Shown here piece after piece: positions 21,575-29,783 of a stretch of DNA of 64,000 nucleotides. The stretch is from assembly GCF_009193255.1 (NCBI RefSeq), contig NZ_WACG01000001.1:434001-498000 (forward strand), given 5' to 3'. The notes under the pieces are model-generated. The model was not told the origin of the DNA and did not search any database. It worked only from the letters and a program-made list of their open reading frames with translations. Numbering within the stretch: position 1 is the stretch's first letter; each line of letters starts with the position of its first letter. The translations under genes were made by a program, and so were the position numbers. The DNA comes from Arthrobacter koreensis (GTDB lineage Bacteria > Actinomycetota > Actinomycetes > Actinomycetales > Micrococcaceae).

Positions 21575-22129
21575 TTACTTCTTCTCTTCGGTTTCCTCAG
21601 AAGCTTCGTCAGCGGAGTCTGCAGACTCTGCCGAATCAGCGGACTCTGCGGAATCGGCAGACTCTGCGGAATCGCTGGAGTCAGCCGAATCGGCGGACTC
21701 TGCAACTGGAGCCGGAGCAGCGGCGGCAGCAGCGGTGGAAGCCTCCGCAACGACGGACTGCTTAGCGGAAAGCGGCTCCAGCACCAGTTCGATGACGGCC
21801 ATGGGAGCGTTGTCGCCCTTGCGGTTGCCGATCTTGGTGATGCGGGTGTAGCCGCCGTCGCGCTGGGCAACGGCCGGGGCGATCTCGGTGAAGAGCTCGT
21901 GAACGAGGCCCTTGTCAGAGATCAGTGCCAGGACGCGGCGTCGGGAAGACAGGTCTCCACGCTTGGCGAAGGTGATCAGGCGCTCGGCGTACGGGCGCAG
22001 GCGCTTGGCCTTGGTCACCGTGGTGGTGATCTGCTTGTGCTCGAACAGCTGGGCTGCCAGGTTCGCCAGCATCAGGCGCTGGTGAGCCGGGCTGCCTCCG
22101 AGGCGCTTACCCTTGGTGGGTGTAGGCAT
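21575..22129 (-). CDS. rplQ: 50S ribosomal protein L17 (bL17) with acidic repeat tail
   Basis: The conserved body ([59 protein letters not shown] in outline, then [27 protein letters not shown]) occupies about residues 1-120. The remaining 60 or so are a linker rich in Ala plus a run of Glu-Ser-Ala-Asp-type repeats ending EETEEKK. The tail is probably disordered and strongly acidic, unusual on an RNA-binding protein. It follows rpoA by 64 bases. Confidence 0.97.
   Translation of the reverse strand: MPTPTKGKRLGGSPAHQRLMLANLAAQLFEHKQITTTVTKAKRLRPYAERLITFAKRGDLSSRRRVLALISDKGLVHELFTEIAPAVAQRDGGYTRITKIGNRKGDNAPMAVIELVLEPLSAKQSVVAEASTAAAAAAPAPVAESADSADSSDSAESADSAESADSAESADSADEASEETEEKK
21610..21707 (-). 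repeat. in-frame repeats encoding the acidic L17 tail
   Basis: Short units built on GACTCTGC/GGAATC (minus: GCAGAGTC and GATTCC) recur in register with the codons, giving alternating Ser-Ala-Glu and Ser-Ala-Asp steps. The pattern suggests replication slippage. Confidence 0.7.
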
Positions 22130-22193
22130 TACATTTTCTCCTCAAACGGTGCCACGCAGTGCTCCATGGCACTGGCGGCAAGATTTTGCGTGT

Positions 22194-23210
22194 TTAGAGC
22201 TCGTCGTCCGAGAACTCGGACTCGTCCTCTTCGATGGCTGCGGCGCGGGCGGCCAGATCAAACCCGGGAGGGGAATCCTTCAGGGACAGACCCAGTTCAA
22301 CCAGCTTCGCCTTCACCTCGTCGATGGACTTCGCACCGAAGTTGCGAATGTCCATCAGGTCAGCCTCGGAGCGGGCTACGAGTTCACCCACGGTGTGGAT
22401 GCCTTCGCGCTTGAGGCAGTTGTAGGAGCGCACGGTCAGCTCAAGGTCCTCAATCGGCAGGGCCATGTCGGCTGCCAGTGCGGCATCCGTCGGGCTCGGG
22501 CCAATTTCGATGCCTTCAGCTGCGGTGTTCAGTTCACGGGCCAGGCCGAAGAGCTCAACCAGGGTGGTGCCGGCAGAGGCGACAGCGTCGCGCGGTGCAA
22601 TGGCGTCCTTGGTTTCGACGTCGACGATCAGGCGGTCGAAGTCGGTGCGCTGCTCGACGCGGGTGGCCTCCACGCGGAAGGTCACCTTGAGGACCGGCGA
22701 GTAGATGGAGTCAACCGGAATACGGCCGATCTCCTGGTCGCCGGACTTGTTCTGGCTTGCGGAAACATAGCCGCGTCCACGCTCGATGGTCAGTTCGAGT
22801 TCGAACTTGCCCTTCGAGTTCAGGGTGGCGATGTGCAGATCCGGGTTGTGGAACTCGACGCCGGCCGGCGGAGCAATGTCCGCGGCAGTGACGACGCCGG
22901 GGCCCTGCTTGCGCAGGTAGGCCACGACGGGCTCGTCGTGCTCGGAGGACACCGAGAGGTTCTTGACGTTCAGGATGATCTCAGTGACATCTTCCTTAAC
23001 GCCCGGAACGGTGGTGAACTCATGCAGAACTCCGTCGATCCGGATGCTGGTTACGGCAGCACCGGGGATGGAGGAAAGGAGCGTACGGCGAAGCGAGTTG
23101 CCAAGCGTGTAGCCGAAGCCCGGCTCCAGCGGCTCGATGATGAACCGTGAGCGGTTGTCGGCTACTACTTCTTCAGTGAGGGTGGGGCGCTGTGCAATGA
23201 GCACTTGCAT
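22194..23210 (-). CDS. rpoA: RNA polymerase alpha subunit
   Basis: Assembles RNA polymerase and contacts activators and UP elements. The N-terminal domain is [44 protein letters not shown] and the dimer region through about residue 230. The C-terminal domain (about 250-315) has [26 protein letters not shown] and [16 protein letters not shown], the DNA-binding helices. An acidic tail ([12 protein letters not shown]) closes the 338 residues. It sits between rpsK and rplQ. Confidence 0.98.
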   Translation of the reverse strand: MQVLIAQRPTLTEEVVADNRSRFIIEPLEPGFGYTLGNSLRRTLLSSIPGAAVTSIRIDGVLHEFTTVPGVKEDVTEIILNVKNLSVSSEHDEPVVAYLRKQGPGVVTAADIAPPAGVEFHNPDLHIATLNSKGKFELELTIERGRGYVSASQNKSGDQEIGRIPVDSIYSPVLKVTFRVEATRVEQRTDFDRLIVDVETKDAIAPRDAVASAGTTLVELFGLARELNTAAEGIEIGPSPTDAALAADMALPIEDLELTVRSYNCLKREGIHTVGELVARSEADLMDIRNFGAKSIDEVKAKLVELGLSLKDSPPGFDLAARAAAIEEDESEFSDDEL

Positions 23211-23315
23211 TTCCTTTCAGCGAGCGTCCGCTATATGACGCAACACAAATGGTGGAAACGACGACGACGGGGACACCCCGCGCGCGTCTTGGACGGCTAG
23301 CAGCCTCGCACCCGG

Positions 23316-23369
23316 GCCTGTGCCGCGTCCGGTTCCCTGCTGGGCAGGAAACCGAAGCGCGGCACAGGC
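23316..23369 (-). promoter_or_regulatory. large intercistronic hairpin between rpsK and rpoA
   Basis: A perfect 12-bp outer stem (GCCTGTGCCGCG) encloses an inner stem GGTTCCCTGC/GCAGGAAACC with one mismatch. It lies 18 bases downstream of the rpsK stop, where some bacteria carry rpsD. It may adjust rpoA levels relative to the ribosomal genes or mark an mRNA processing site. Confidence 0.6.
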
Positions 23370-23387
23370 ACCGGCAACGAATGCGAA

Positions 23388-23789
23388 TTAGACGCGGCGG
23401 CGCTTCGGGGGACGGCAGCCGTTGTGTGCGCTCGGGGTGACATCCTGGATGGTGCCAACTTCCAGGCCGGTGGCCTGCAGCGAACGGATCGCGGTCTCGC
23501 GTCCGGATCCCGGACCCTTCACGAAGACGTCGACCTTGCGGACGCCGTGCTCCTGGGCACGCTTGGCAGCGGCTTCGGCAGCCATCTGCGCAGCGAACGG
23601 GGTGGACTTGCGGGAGCCCTTGAAGCCAACCTCACCGGCGGAAGCCCATGAGATGACAGCACCGGTCGGGTCCGTGATGGACACGATGGTGTTGTTGAAA
23701 GTGCTCTTGATATGCGCCTGGCCCAGCGCGATATTCTTCTTATCCTTGCGACGCGGCTTGCGTACCGCTCCACGAGTCTTGGGGGGCAT
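23388..23789 (-). CDS. rpsK: 30S ribosomal protein S11 (uS11)
   Basis: Platform protein of the 30S subunit. [54 protein letters not shown] in outline and [44 protein letters not shown] at the end are fully canonical. It has 133 residues. It follows rpsM by 67 bases. Confidence 0.98.
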   Translation of the reverse strand: MPPKTRGAVRKPRRKDKKNIALGQAHIKSTFNNTIVSITDPTGAVISWASAGEVGFKGSRKSTPFAAQMAAEAAAKRAQEHGVRKVDVFVKGPGSGRETAIRSLQATGLEVGTIQDVTPSAHNGCRPPKRRRV

Positions 23790-23856
23790 TACTTCTCCTA
23801 CAAAGAGTTTGGTTTAGGTGACCTGGCTGTGCAGGTCATGGCCTGGACCGCGTTAT

Positions 23857-24234
23857 TTAGCGGCCGGCCTTCTTCTTACCGGCAACCGTGCGCTTCGGGC
23901 CCTTGCGGGTACGAGCGTTGGTCTTGGTGCGCTGGCCATGGACAGGCATGCCGCGGCGGTGGCGGATGCCCTGGTAGCTGCCAATCTCGACCTTGCGGCG
24001 GATGTCGGCTGCTACCTCGCGGCGGAGGTCACCCTCAACCTTGAAGTTGCCCTCGATGTAGTCACGCAGCTGAACGAGTTCAGCGTCGGTGAGGTCCTTG
24101 ACGCGAGTGTCCGGGCTGATGCCGGTCTCTGCCAGGGTCTGCTCTGCACGGGTCTTGCCCACGCCGTAGATGTAGGTAAGCGCAATGACAACCCGCTTTT
24201 CGCGGGGAATGTCTACGCCGGCGAGACGTGCCAT
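23857..24234 (-). CDS. rpsM: 30S ribosomal protein S13 (uS13)
   Basis: Head protein contacting the 50S subunit and P-site tRNA. It starts [32 protein letters not shown], continues with the helix-turn region [46 protein letters not shown] and ends in a basic tail. The 125-residue length is standard. It lies downstream of rpmJ across a 177-base structured spacer. Confidence 0.98.
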   Translation of the reverse strand: MARLAGVDIPREKRVVIALTYIYGVGKTRAEQTLAETGISPDTRVKDLTDAELVQLRDYIEGNFKVEGDLRREVAADIRRKVEIGSYQGIRHRRGMPVHGQRTKTNARTRKGPKRTVAGKKKAGR

Positions 24235-24270
24235 ATTGGCGGTTCTCCTTTGGTGTTACCGGAGGTCTGA

Positions 24271-24347
24271 AGCAGTACGTCCCTGTTGCCAGGTCCCCGG
24301 CCTCCGTACCGGGGGTATGCGTCACGCGTATCAGACGCTGTACTGCT
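24271..24347 (-). promoter_or_regulatory. structured spacer between rpmJ and rpsM
   Basis: Outer arms AGCAGTAC (24271-24278) and GTACTGCT (24340-24347) pair perfectly and enclose a second CCCCGG/CCGGGG stem. The 177-base gap is long for this operon, so an attenuator or regulatory leader for rpsM is possible. Confidence 0.45.
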
Positions 24348-24411
24348 CATATTCAATTACTACGCGTGGGCTGAGCGCGCTCCGGCACCGGGCCGGAACA
24401 GTGGCCGCTAT

Positions 24412-24525
24412 TTAGCCCTGGCGCTGCTTGTGGCGCGGGTTCTCGCAGATCACCATGACTCGGCCGTTACGGCGAATCACCTTGCACTTATCGCAGATCT
24501 GCTTGACGCTCGGCTGGACCTTCAT
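24412..24525 (-). CDS. rpmJ: 50S ribosomal protein L36 (bL36), zinc-binding form
   Basis: The 37-residue protein reads [19 protein letters not shown] then [18 protein letters not shown]. The C-x2-C-x12-C-x4-H zinc ligands are all present, so this is the C+ paralogue, not the zinc-free form induced on zinc starvation. It lies 72 bases after infA in the usual infA-rpmJ-rpsM order. Confidence 0.98.
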   Translation of the reverse strand: MKVQPSVKQICDKCKVIRRNGRVMVICENPRHKQRQG

Positions 24526-24597
24526 GGTTTTCCTTTGCGTGGTTGCAGGGTTGAGCTCCAGTCCCCTCCTTTAGGGAGTGAACCGGAGCCTTGGTTG

Positions 24598-24819
24598 TTA
24601 CTTGTAGCGGTAGACGATACGGCCCCGGGTGAGGTCGTACGGGCTAAGTTCCACCACAACGCGGTCTCCGGGGAGGATGCGAATGTAGTGTTGACGCATC
24701 TTTCCCGAGATGTGTGCGAGCACAATGTGGCCGTTGGCCAGCTCAACGCGGAACATCGCATTGGGCAGGGCTTCGTTGACCGAGCCCTCAATCTCTATGA
24801 CGCCGTCTTTCTTGGCCAT
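24598..24819 (-). CDS. infA: translation initiation factor IF-1
   Basis: The 73-residue OB-fold protein starts [23 protein letters not shown] and ends [13 protein letters not shown]; it blocks the A site during initiation. The ATG at 24817-24819 was chosen as the universal start, since upstream frame has no family similarity. GGAGGATATGG shows a good ribosome site. It is the first gene of the operon leading to rpoA and rplQ. Confidence 0.98.
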   Translation of the reverse strand: MAKKDGVIEIEGSVNEALPNAMFRVELANGHIVLAHISGKMRQHYIRILPGDRVVVELSPYDLTRGRIVYRYK

Positions 24820-24958
24820 ATCCTCCGCTAACGTCTGTGCTGCCCTTATTTGCCTTGGACAGCGGTTTTTGGTGTTTGATGGTCTCTCTCCCCGAACCGT
24901 TCCAGCCAGCGCAGGGCCGGATGGAAAAGGGCACGAATGTAGAGACAACCAACAGATA

Positions 24959-24988
24959 ACTCTACGGCACACCCCCGTTTAAGTTAAA
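24959..24988 (-). promoter_or_regulatory. candidate promoter of the infA-rpoA operon
   Basis: On the minus strand TTTAAC (24983-24988) and TAGAGT (24959-24964) lie 18 bases apart. They would give a leader of about 130 bases before infA. The match is moderate. Confidence 0.4.
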
Positions 24989-25029
24989 TCCCTCCTCCCG
25001 GTTCACGCTTCGGCAGGCGGGAAAGCGGC

Positions 25030-25779
25030 TTATGCGGCAGGGCCGGCCCAGACGGCAAGCTCTGCGGGCCGGTCCGTAATGATCCCGTCCACTCCCGCGT
25101 TCGCCGCCTCCTCCCACTGCCACGGCTCATTCAGCGTCCAGGCAAGGACCTTGACGCCTGCGCCCTGCAGCATCGGGACCAGGGAGGGAGATCCCTGCAG
25201 TACCCCGCCGTGGGGATTGCAGTACGAGCTTTCGGTTTCAGCCAGGAATTCCAGGAGCAACGCTTCCCTCCCATTTTCCGGTGGACCCGTGATGAGCAGG
25301 CCGCGGCCGATGTCCGGTGCGGCTTCGTGCAGGCTCTGGACAGTGTTCCGGGAGAAGCTCTGGAGCACGCAGCGGCCGGCGATTCCCGCGTCCCGCAGGA
25401 TCTGCGCCGCAGTCCCAGCCTGATCCGGGGTCCACTCCCCCTTGAACTCCAGCAGCCAGCGCAGCTCCGGCTCGTCGGCGGCGAATTTCGCCAGGTCTTC
25501 CAGTCCCGGAATGCGTTCCCCTGCGAATTCCGAGGAGAACCAGCTGCCGGCATCTGCACTGCGCAGTTCGGCGCTGGCCAGTTCCGCCACCCTTCCGTGT
25601 CGGCCTGCGGTGCGGTCCAGTGTGGAATCGTGGATCAGCACGATGCTGCCGTCCGCACAGAGCTGCAGGTCGGTTTCGATCATCGCGGCCCCGGCTGCGG
25701 CCGCTGAAGCGAACGCGGCCAAGGTGTTTTCGGGAGCGGAGCATGAGTTGCCGCGGTGAGCTATGTTCAGCGGGTTCAC
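25030..25779 (-). CDS. glycerophosphodiester phosphodiesterase
   Basis: Hydrolyses glycerophosphodiesters to glycerol-3-phosphate and an alcohol. The 249-residue barrel has the catalytic IAHRGNSCSAPENTLAAF at residues 6-23, the metal ligands in MIETDLQLCADGSIVLIHDSTLDRTAG, and LLEFKGEW. No signal peptide is present, so it is the cytosolic UgpQ type. The GTG start at 25777-25779 overlaps the solute-binding-protein stop as GTGA, making it the last gene of an importer operon; that linkage suggests the importer carries glycerophosphodiesters or glycerol-3-phosphate. Confidence 0.93.
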   Translation of the reverse strand: MNPLNIAHRGNSCSAPENTLAAFASAAAAGAAMIETDLQLCADGSIVLIHDSTLDRTAGRHGRVAELASAELRSADAGSWFSSEFAGERIPGLEDLAKFAADEPELRWLLEFKGEWTPDQAGTAAQILRDAGIAGRCVLQSFSRNTVQSLHEAAPDIGRGLLITGPPENGREALLLEFLAETESSYCNPHGGVLQGSPSLVPMLQGAGVKVLAWTLNEPWQWEEAANAGVDGIITDRPAELAVWAGPAA

Positions 25780-27161
25780 AGGTATGGCTCAACGTTCTGT
25801 TCAAAGGACTTGGCGATTGCATCCGAGGCAGCTGCGAAAGCGTCCGCCGCGGGAGTGTCCTGAAGCATGATCTTCTCCAGGGCGGTGGTCAAGTGCTGGT
25901 CCCCTGAGGGGACGAACGAACGTGCCCAGTCCTGTACCCGGGTGGTGGCGAGCTGGTCGACTGCGGTGCGGAACTGGGGTGCCTTGGCGTAGACGGCCTG
26001 CATTTCGGCGCTGTCCGCGGCCGAGGTCCGAACCGGCATGTATCCGGTATTCGCGGAGAAGTAGGCAGTTTGCTCGGGTTCGCCGATGAACTGGAGGAAC
26101 ATCGCTGCTGCCAGCTGCTGTTCAGGCGATTTTTCCGCCGCGATGGCAATGCCGGTACCTCCGGTTGGGCATCCGGGGCCGGCCGGGCCTTCCGGCAGGA
26201 ACCCCGTGCCGACGTCGAACTTGGCCGCTTCCAGGATGCCGCTGAGGGAGCCCGTGGAGGCAATGGTGCACGAGCTCACGCCGGCCGTGAAATCCGCGAC
26301 ATAGTCCGCGGCAGAAACAGCAACGGTCTGATCGCGGTGGATCATCCGGCGCAGGAATTCCCCGGCTTCGAGCGTCTTGGGATCGTCCAGTGTCAGCGTC
26401 CATTCCTTGGAATACTGCCCACCGAGTCCCCACATGATGTTGCAGAACCACCAGGCGGACCAGGAGGTGTCCGAGCCGAGTGCCATGGGAACGGCACCGC
26501 CGTTGGCCGCCGCGAGGTCCGGGGCCCAGGAGTTGTATTCGTCCCACGTTTTGGGTGCGCGGTCGGGCAGCCCTGCGGCCTTGAACAGGGTGCGGTTGTA
26601 GTAGAACAGCGGGGTGGAACGGGCATACGGGAATGCCCAGTGGCTGCCGTTGAACTCGTAGTCGTTGTACAGGCCGGTGTTGTAGTCGGCAGTGTCGATT
26701 CCCAGGTGGGCAGCCACATCGTCAACGGGAAGGATCTGCCCGTTGATCATGTAGCGGAACCACCAGACGTCGCTGGCGCCAACGAGGTCTGGAACGTTGT
26801 TGGTTCCGGCTGAAGCCTGGAACCGCTGGGCAACCTCGTCGTAGTTCGCGCCCGCGGTCACCAGGTCCACCTCGATGCCGGTCTCCGCAGTGAACCGGCG
26901 GATCAGTTCCTCCTCAATGGGCTTCGAAGCTCCGGGGTGGTTGGACCACCAGGTGATCCTGTCTGCCGGTGTGATGGAGCCCCAGTCGGTCCCTGCCGTT
27001 TCCACCGCTCCCCCGGTTCCGGCGGTTGACGGGCCGCCGCAGGCAGCCAGGGCGGCGGAACCGCCGAGAATCCCGGCGAGGGTGAGGATGTTCCGGCGGC
27101 TGAGGCCGGCGGGGACCGCGGAGGTGCCCGCGGAGGGGATGGAGGCAAAGCGGTTCTTCAT
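25776..27161 (-). CDS. extracellular solute-binding lipoprotein of an ABC importer (UgpB/sugar type)
   Basis: The 461-residue protein has a twin-arginine-like signal (SRRNILTLAGILGGSAALAAC, residues about 22-42) with the lipobox LAAC, so it is probably exported folded and lipid-anchored. The mature part has the family 1 solute-binding pattern: ITWWSNHPGASKPIEEELIRRFTAETGIEV, VPDLVGASDVWWF and GGTGIAIAAEKSPEQQLAAAMFLQFI. The many Trp residues fit a polyol or sugar phosphate ligand. Gene context with a glycerophosphodiesterase points to glycerol-3-phosphate or its diesters; this is inference. Confidence 0.92.
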   Translation of the reverse strand: MKNRFASIPSAGTSAVPAGLSRRNILTLAGILGGSAALAACGGPSTAGTGGAVETAGTDWGSITPADRITWWSNHPGASKPIEEELIRRFTAETGIEVDLVTAGANYDEVAQRFQASAGTNNVPDLVGASDVWWFRYMINGQILPVDDVAAHLGIDTADYNTGLYNDYEFNGSHWAFPYARSTPLFYYNRTLFKAAGLPDRAPKTWDEYNSWAPDLAAANGGAVPMALGSDTSWSAWWFCNIMWGLGGQYSKEWTLTLDDPKTLEAGEFLRRMIHRDQTVAVSAADYVADFTAGVSSCTIASTGSLSGILEAAKFDVGTGFLPEGPAGPGCPTGGTGIAIAAEKSPEQQLAAAMFLQFIGEPEQTAYFSANTGYMPVRTSAADSAEMQAVYAKAPQFRTAVDQLATTRVQDWARSFVPSGDQHLTTALEKIMLQDTPAADAFAAASDAIAKSFEQNVEPYL

Positions 27162-27235
27162 GATTTCCTTCGATTGGTTTGCACAGCGGGTGGGTTTTGG
27201 TGCGCGTTGGTTTGAGGAGAGAGCGGACGGCTGTG

Positions 27236-28135
27236 TCAGCCGGTCACCGCGCCGGCGGTCAGGCCGGACACGATCCGCCGCTGGAGGACGAAAAACAGGG
27301 CGAGGACGGGGACGGTGACCATGACGGTTCCGGCCATGAGCACTCCCCAGTTGGTGACGCCGTCGTTGTTCTGCAGCAGCGTCAGTCCGACGGGCAGCGT
27401 CATCATTTCTGCCCGGTCAACAACCAGCAGCGGCCAGAGGTACTCGTTCCATTCGTTGACGACCGAGACCAGCGCTACGGCGGCGATGGTGGGCGCGGAC
27501 ATCGGGACCACGAACTGGAACAGGCGGCGAAGGTGTCCGGCGCCGTCGAGCACCGCCGCCTCCATGACTGACGCCGGAAGTGAGAGGAAGTGCTGGCGGA
27601 ACAGGAAGGTGCCGAAGGCGCTGGCCAGCCCGGGCAGGATGATGCCCTGGTAGGTGTTGAGCCAGCCAAGCTCGGCCACCAGGGTGTAGTTGGGAATGAT
27701 CACGATCTGCTGCGGAACAAGCAGGGCGAAGACCACCACCGCGAAGAACACCTTCTTGAAGGGCACGTCCACGAAGACCAGTGCATAGGCCGTGGTCAGG
27801 CCCAGGACAATCTTCAGGCCGGCACCGATGAGGGTGACGAACAGTGAGTTGGCGAAGAAGGATCCAAACGGCACGCGTTCCAGGGCCTGGGCATAGTTGG
27901 ACAGGTCCCAGCCGGAGGGCAGCCACTGGATCGGTACCGTGTAGATTTCGTCCGGTTCCTTGAAGCTGGCCAGCAGCATCCAAACCAGGGGCAGGATCAT
28001 GACCGCCACGGCAGCGAGCATCCACAGGTAGCCGCCAACCGGGGGACGTCGCGTTGGACGGCCGCCCGGCGCGTGTGATTGCCGCCTGGACGGTACTGCC
28101 ATGGACAGCGCGGGCGGAGGCGTTCTGGTGCTCAC
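27236..28135 (-). CDS. ABC importer permease, UgpE/MalG type
   Basis: A 299-residue inner-membrane permease with six predicted helices. The first is near 35-58 and the coupling helix is the EAA loop SVMEAAVLDGAGHLRRLFQFVVPMSAP. The end NWGVLMAGTVMVTVPVLALFFVLQRRIVSGLTAGAVTG is typical of CUT1 importers. The GTG at 28133-28135 was chosen because it overlaps the upstream permease stop as GTGA; a longer frame through the other permease gene is rejected. Confidence 0.94.
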   Translation of the reverse strand: MSTRTPPPALSMAVPSRRQSHAPGGRPTRRPPVGGYLWMLAAVAVMILPLVWMLLASFKEPDEIYTVPIQWLPSGWDLSNYAQALERVPFGSFFANSLFVTLIGAGLKIVLGLTTAYALVFVDVPFKKVFFAVVVFALLVPQQIVIIPNYTLVAELGWLNTYQGIILPGLASAFGTFLFRQHFLSLPASVMEAAVLDGAGHLRRLFQFVVPMSAPTIAAVALVSVVNEWNEYLWPLLVVDRAEMMTLPVGLTLLQNNDGVTNWGVLMAGTVMVTVPVLALFFVLQRRIVSGLTAGAVTG

Positions 28136-29124
28136 GAGTAGTGCACCTTCCGTTCGACGAATTTCAGCTGCAGGAGCGTCACGGCGAGGAGTACCAGGAA
28201 CAGGATGGTGGCGATGGCTGACGAGTACCCGGCGGTTCCGGCCACGAAGCCCTGCTGGTAGATCTGGTACATCATGGTGGTGGTCCCTTCCAGGGGCCCG
28301 CCTTTGGTCATCGCCTGGATGATGTCGAAAGACTGCAGCGAACTGAGCAGCGTCGTCACCGAGAGGAAAAAGGTAGTCGGCCCCAGCAGCGGAAAGGTGA
28401 TCCCCACAAGGGTCCGGATTCGTCCTGCTCCGTCCAGGGACGCGGCTTCCAGCAGGTCCCTGGGAATTGCCTGCAGGCCCGCCAGATAAATGAGGGCTAC
28501 ATAGCCCACGTTTTTCCAGAGGTAGACGATGATGACCATTGCCAGTGCGTAGCCCGGGTGGTTGTACCAGTCGGGCGAGGCCAGCCCGATTCCCTGCAGC
28601 ACCGCCGAAGTGATGCCGAAATTCGGATCGAACACAAACAGCCACAGCAGCCCGACGGCGACGCCGGAAAGCACGTAGGGCGCGACGACGATGGTGCGGG
28701 CCGCGCCCCTGAGCTTCAGCCTGCTGTTCAGGAGCAACGCCAGGGCAAGCCCGATGACCATTCCGCCGCCCACCGTGGCGAGCGTGAAGACTACGGTGAC
28801 CATGATGATCTGCCCCGTCCCGGGCGCCGTGAACCAGTCGGTGTAATTCCGCAGGCCAACCGGGCGCGCTATCGCCGAGCCGATATTCCACTGGAGCGTT
28901 GAGTAGTACAGCGACTGGAGCAGCGGCTTGTAGGTAAAGACCAGCAGCAGGGCGATGTTGGGACCGGCCAGCAGGGCGAAGAGCAGCCAGTTGGCTGATG
29001 TGCGCCGGCGCCGTCCGGCCGGCCGGGGCCTTGCCTGGCCGTGCCGGGAGCCCGGCGCCGCAGGAGTGATGCCCGGGCCCGCGGAGGGGCCCCGCCCCGG
29101 CGGGGACAAGATAGTTGAAGACAT
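28132..29124 (-). CDS. ABC importer permease, UgpA/MalF type
   Basis: A 330-residue permease of the CUT1 class. A basic, Pro/Gly-rich cytosolic start of about 45 residues precedes the first helix (WLLFALLAGPNIALLLVFTYKPLLQSLYYS). The coupling loop is AIPRDLLEAASLDGAGRIRTLVGITFPLLGPT. It is the first gene of the importer operon. No ATPase gene lies in the operon, so a shared MsiK/UgpC-type ATPase from elsewhere must drive it. Confidence 0.94.
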   Translation of the reverse strand: MSSTILSPPGRGPSAGPGITPAAPGSRHGQARPRPAGRRRRTSANWLLFALLAGPNIALLLVFTYKPLLQSLYYSTLQWNIGSAIARPVGLRNYTDWFTAPGTGQIIMVTVVFTLATVGGGMVIGLALALLLNSRLKLRGAARTIVVAPYVLSGVAVGLLWLFVFDPNFGITSAVLQGIGLASPDWYNHPGYALAMVIIVYLWKNVGYVALIYLAGLQAIPRDLLEAASLDGAGRIRTLVGITFPLLGPTTFFLSVTTLLSSLQSFDIIQAMTKGGPLEGTTTMMYQIYQQGFVAGTAGYSSAIATILFLVLLAVTLLQLKFVERKVHYS

Positions 29125-29230
29125 AGCGGGTAAGGACCTTCGTCGGGAGCTTGGTGACGCCTTCAGCGTAGGTTTCGGAAACCCCTGGAAGGTTCCAAAA
29201 CCGTCCCGGCAGCGAAGACTTCAGCGTCCG

Positions 29231-29246
29231 TTGGAAGTGCTTTCAA
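29231..29246. promoter_or_regulatory. LacI-type operator candidate
   Basis: TTGGAAGTGCTTTCAA is a palindrome with one mismatch between its 7-base arms, close to the TTGAAAGCGCTTTCAA pattern bound by LacI/GalR regulators. It lies 107 bases upstream of the importer permease gene and 70 upstream of divergent DUF2243. No LacI gene is in the window. Confidence 0.4.
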
Positions 29247-29315
29247 CACGGGTTAAGGGAGCGTTCACTTAGTGACGCGGGCGCAGTTCGAAACCCCTTT
29301 GCTAGGGTCGGGTCC

Positions 29316-29783
29316 ATGAACTCCCCACACGCAGACGCACTGAGGCCGGCCCGCAGGAACGTGGTCTCCGGAGTCCTGGTGGGTATCGGCATTGCCGCGT
29401 TCGTCGATGAGGTGGTCTTTCACCAGCTGCTGCAGTGGCACCACTTCTACGACAAGTCCACCGCATCCGTGGGACTGTTCTCGGATGGCCTTTTCCACGC
29501 CTTCGGATGGTTCGCCGTCGTCGCGGGTCTCTTCCTGTTCGCCGACCTCCGCCGCCGTGGAGTGCTCCTCCCGGCTCGATGGGCCGGAGCCGTCCTCCTC
29601 GGAACGGGTACCTTCCAGCTCTACGACGGAACCGTGCAGCACAAGCTGCTGACCCTGCACCAGATCCGGTACGACGTCGAGCTGCTCCCCTATGACCTGG
29701 CCTGGAACAGTGCCGCGGTACTCATGATTGGTGCGGGGACACTCCTCCTGGTCCGCACCGGCACGGACCGCCCGCGGCGCTGA
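29316..29783 (+). CDS. DUF2243 membrane protein
   Basis: The 155-residue protein has four predicted helices. It carries the family signature near residues 22-45 (VGIGIAAFVDEVVFHQLLQWHHFYD) and the later GTFQLYDGTVQHKLLTLHQIRY, rich in conserved His that could bind metal or heme. The function of DUF2243 is not established. Its stop overlaps the ctaG start as TGATG, and pairing with CtaG suggests a role with copper or cytochrome oxidase. Confidence 0.88.
   Translation: MNSPHADALRPARRNVVSGVLVGIGIAAFVDEVVFHQLLQWHHFYDKSTASVGLFSDGLFHAFGWFAVVAGLFLFADLRRRGVLLPARWAGAVLLGTGTFQLYDGTVQHKLLTLHQIRYDVELLPYDLAWNSAAVLMIGAGTLLLVRTGTDRPRR

Noticed and set aside
21610-21707. Repeats in rplQ as a possible CRISPR array
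   Set aside because: Units are short, in frame, degenerate and without spacers; they encode an acidic tail.
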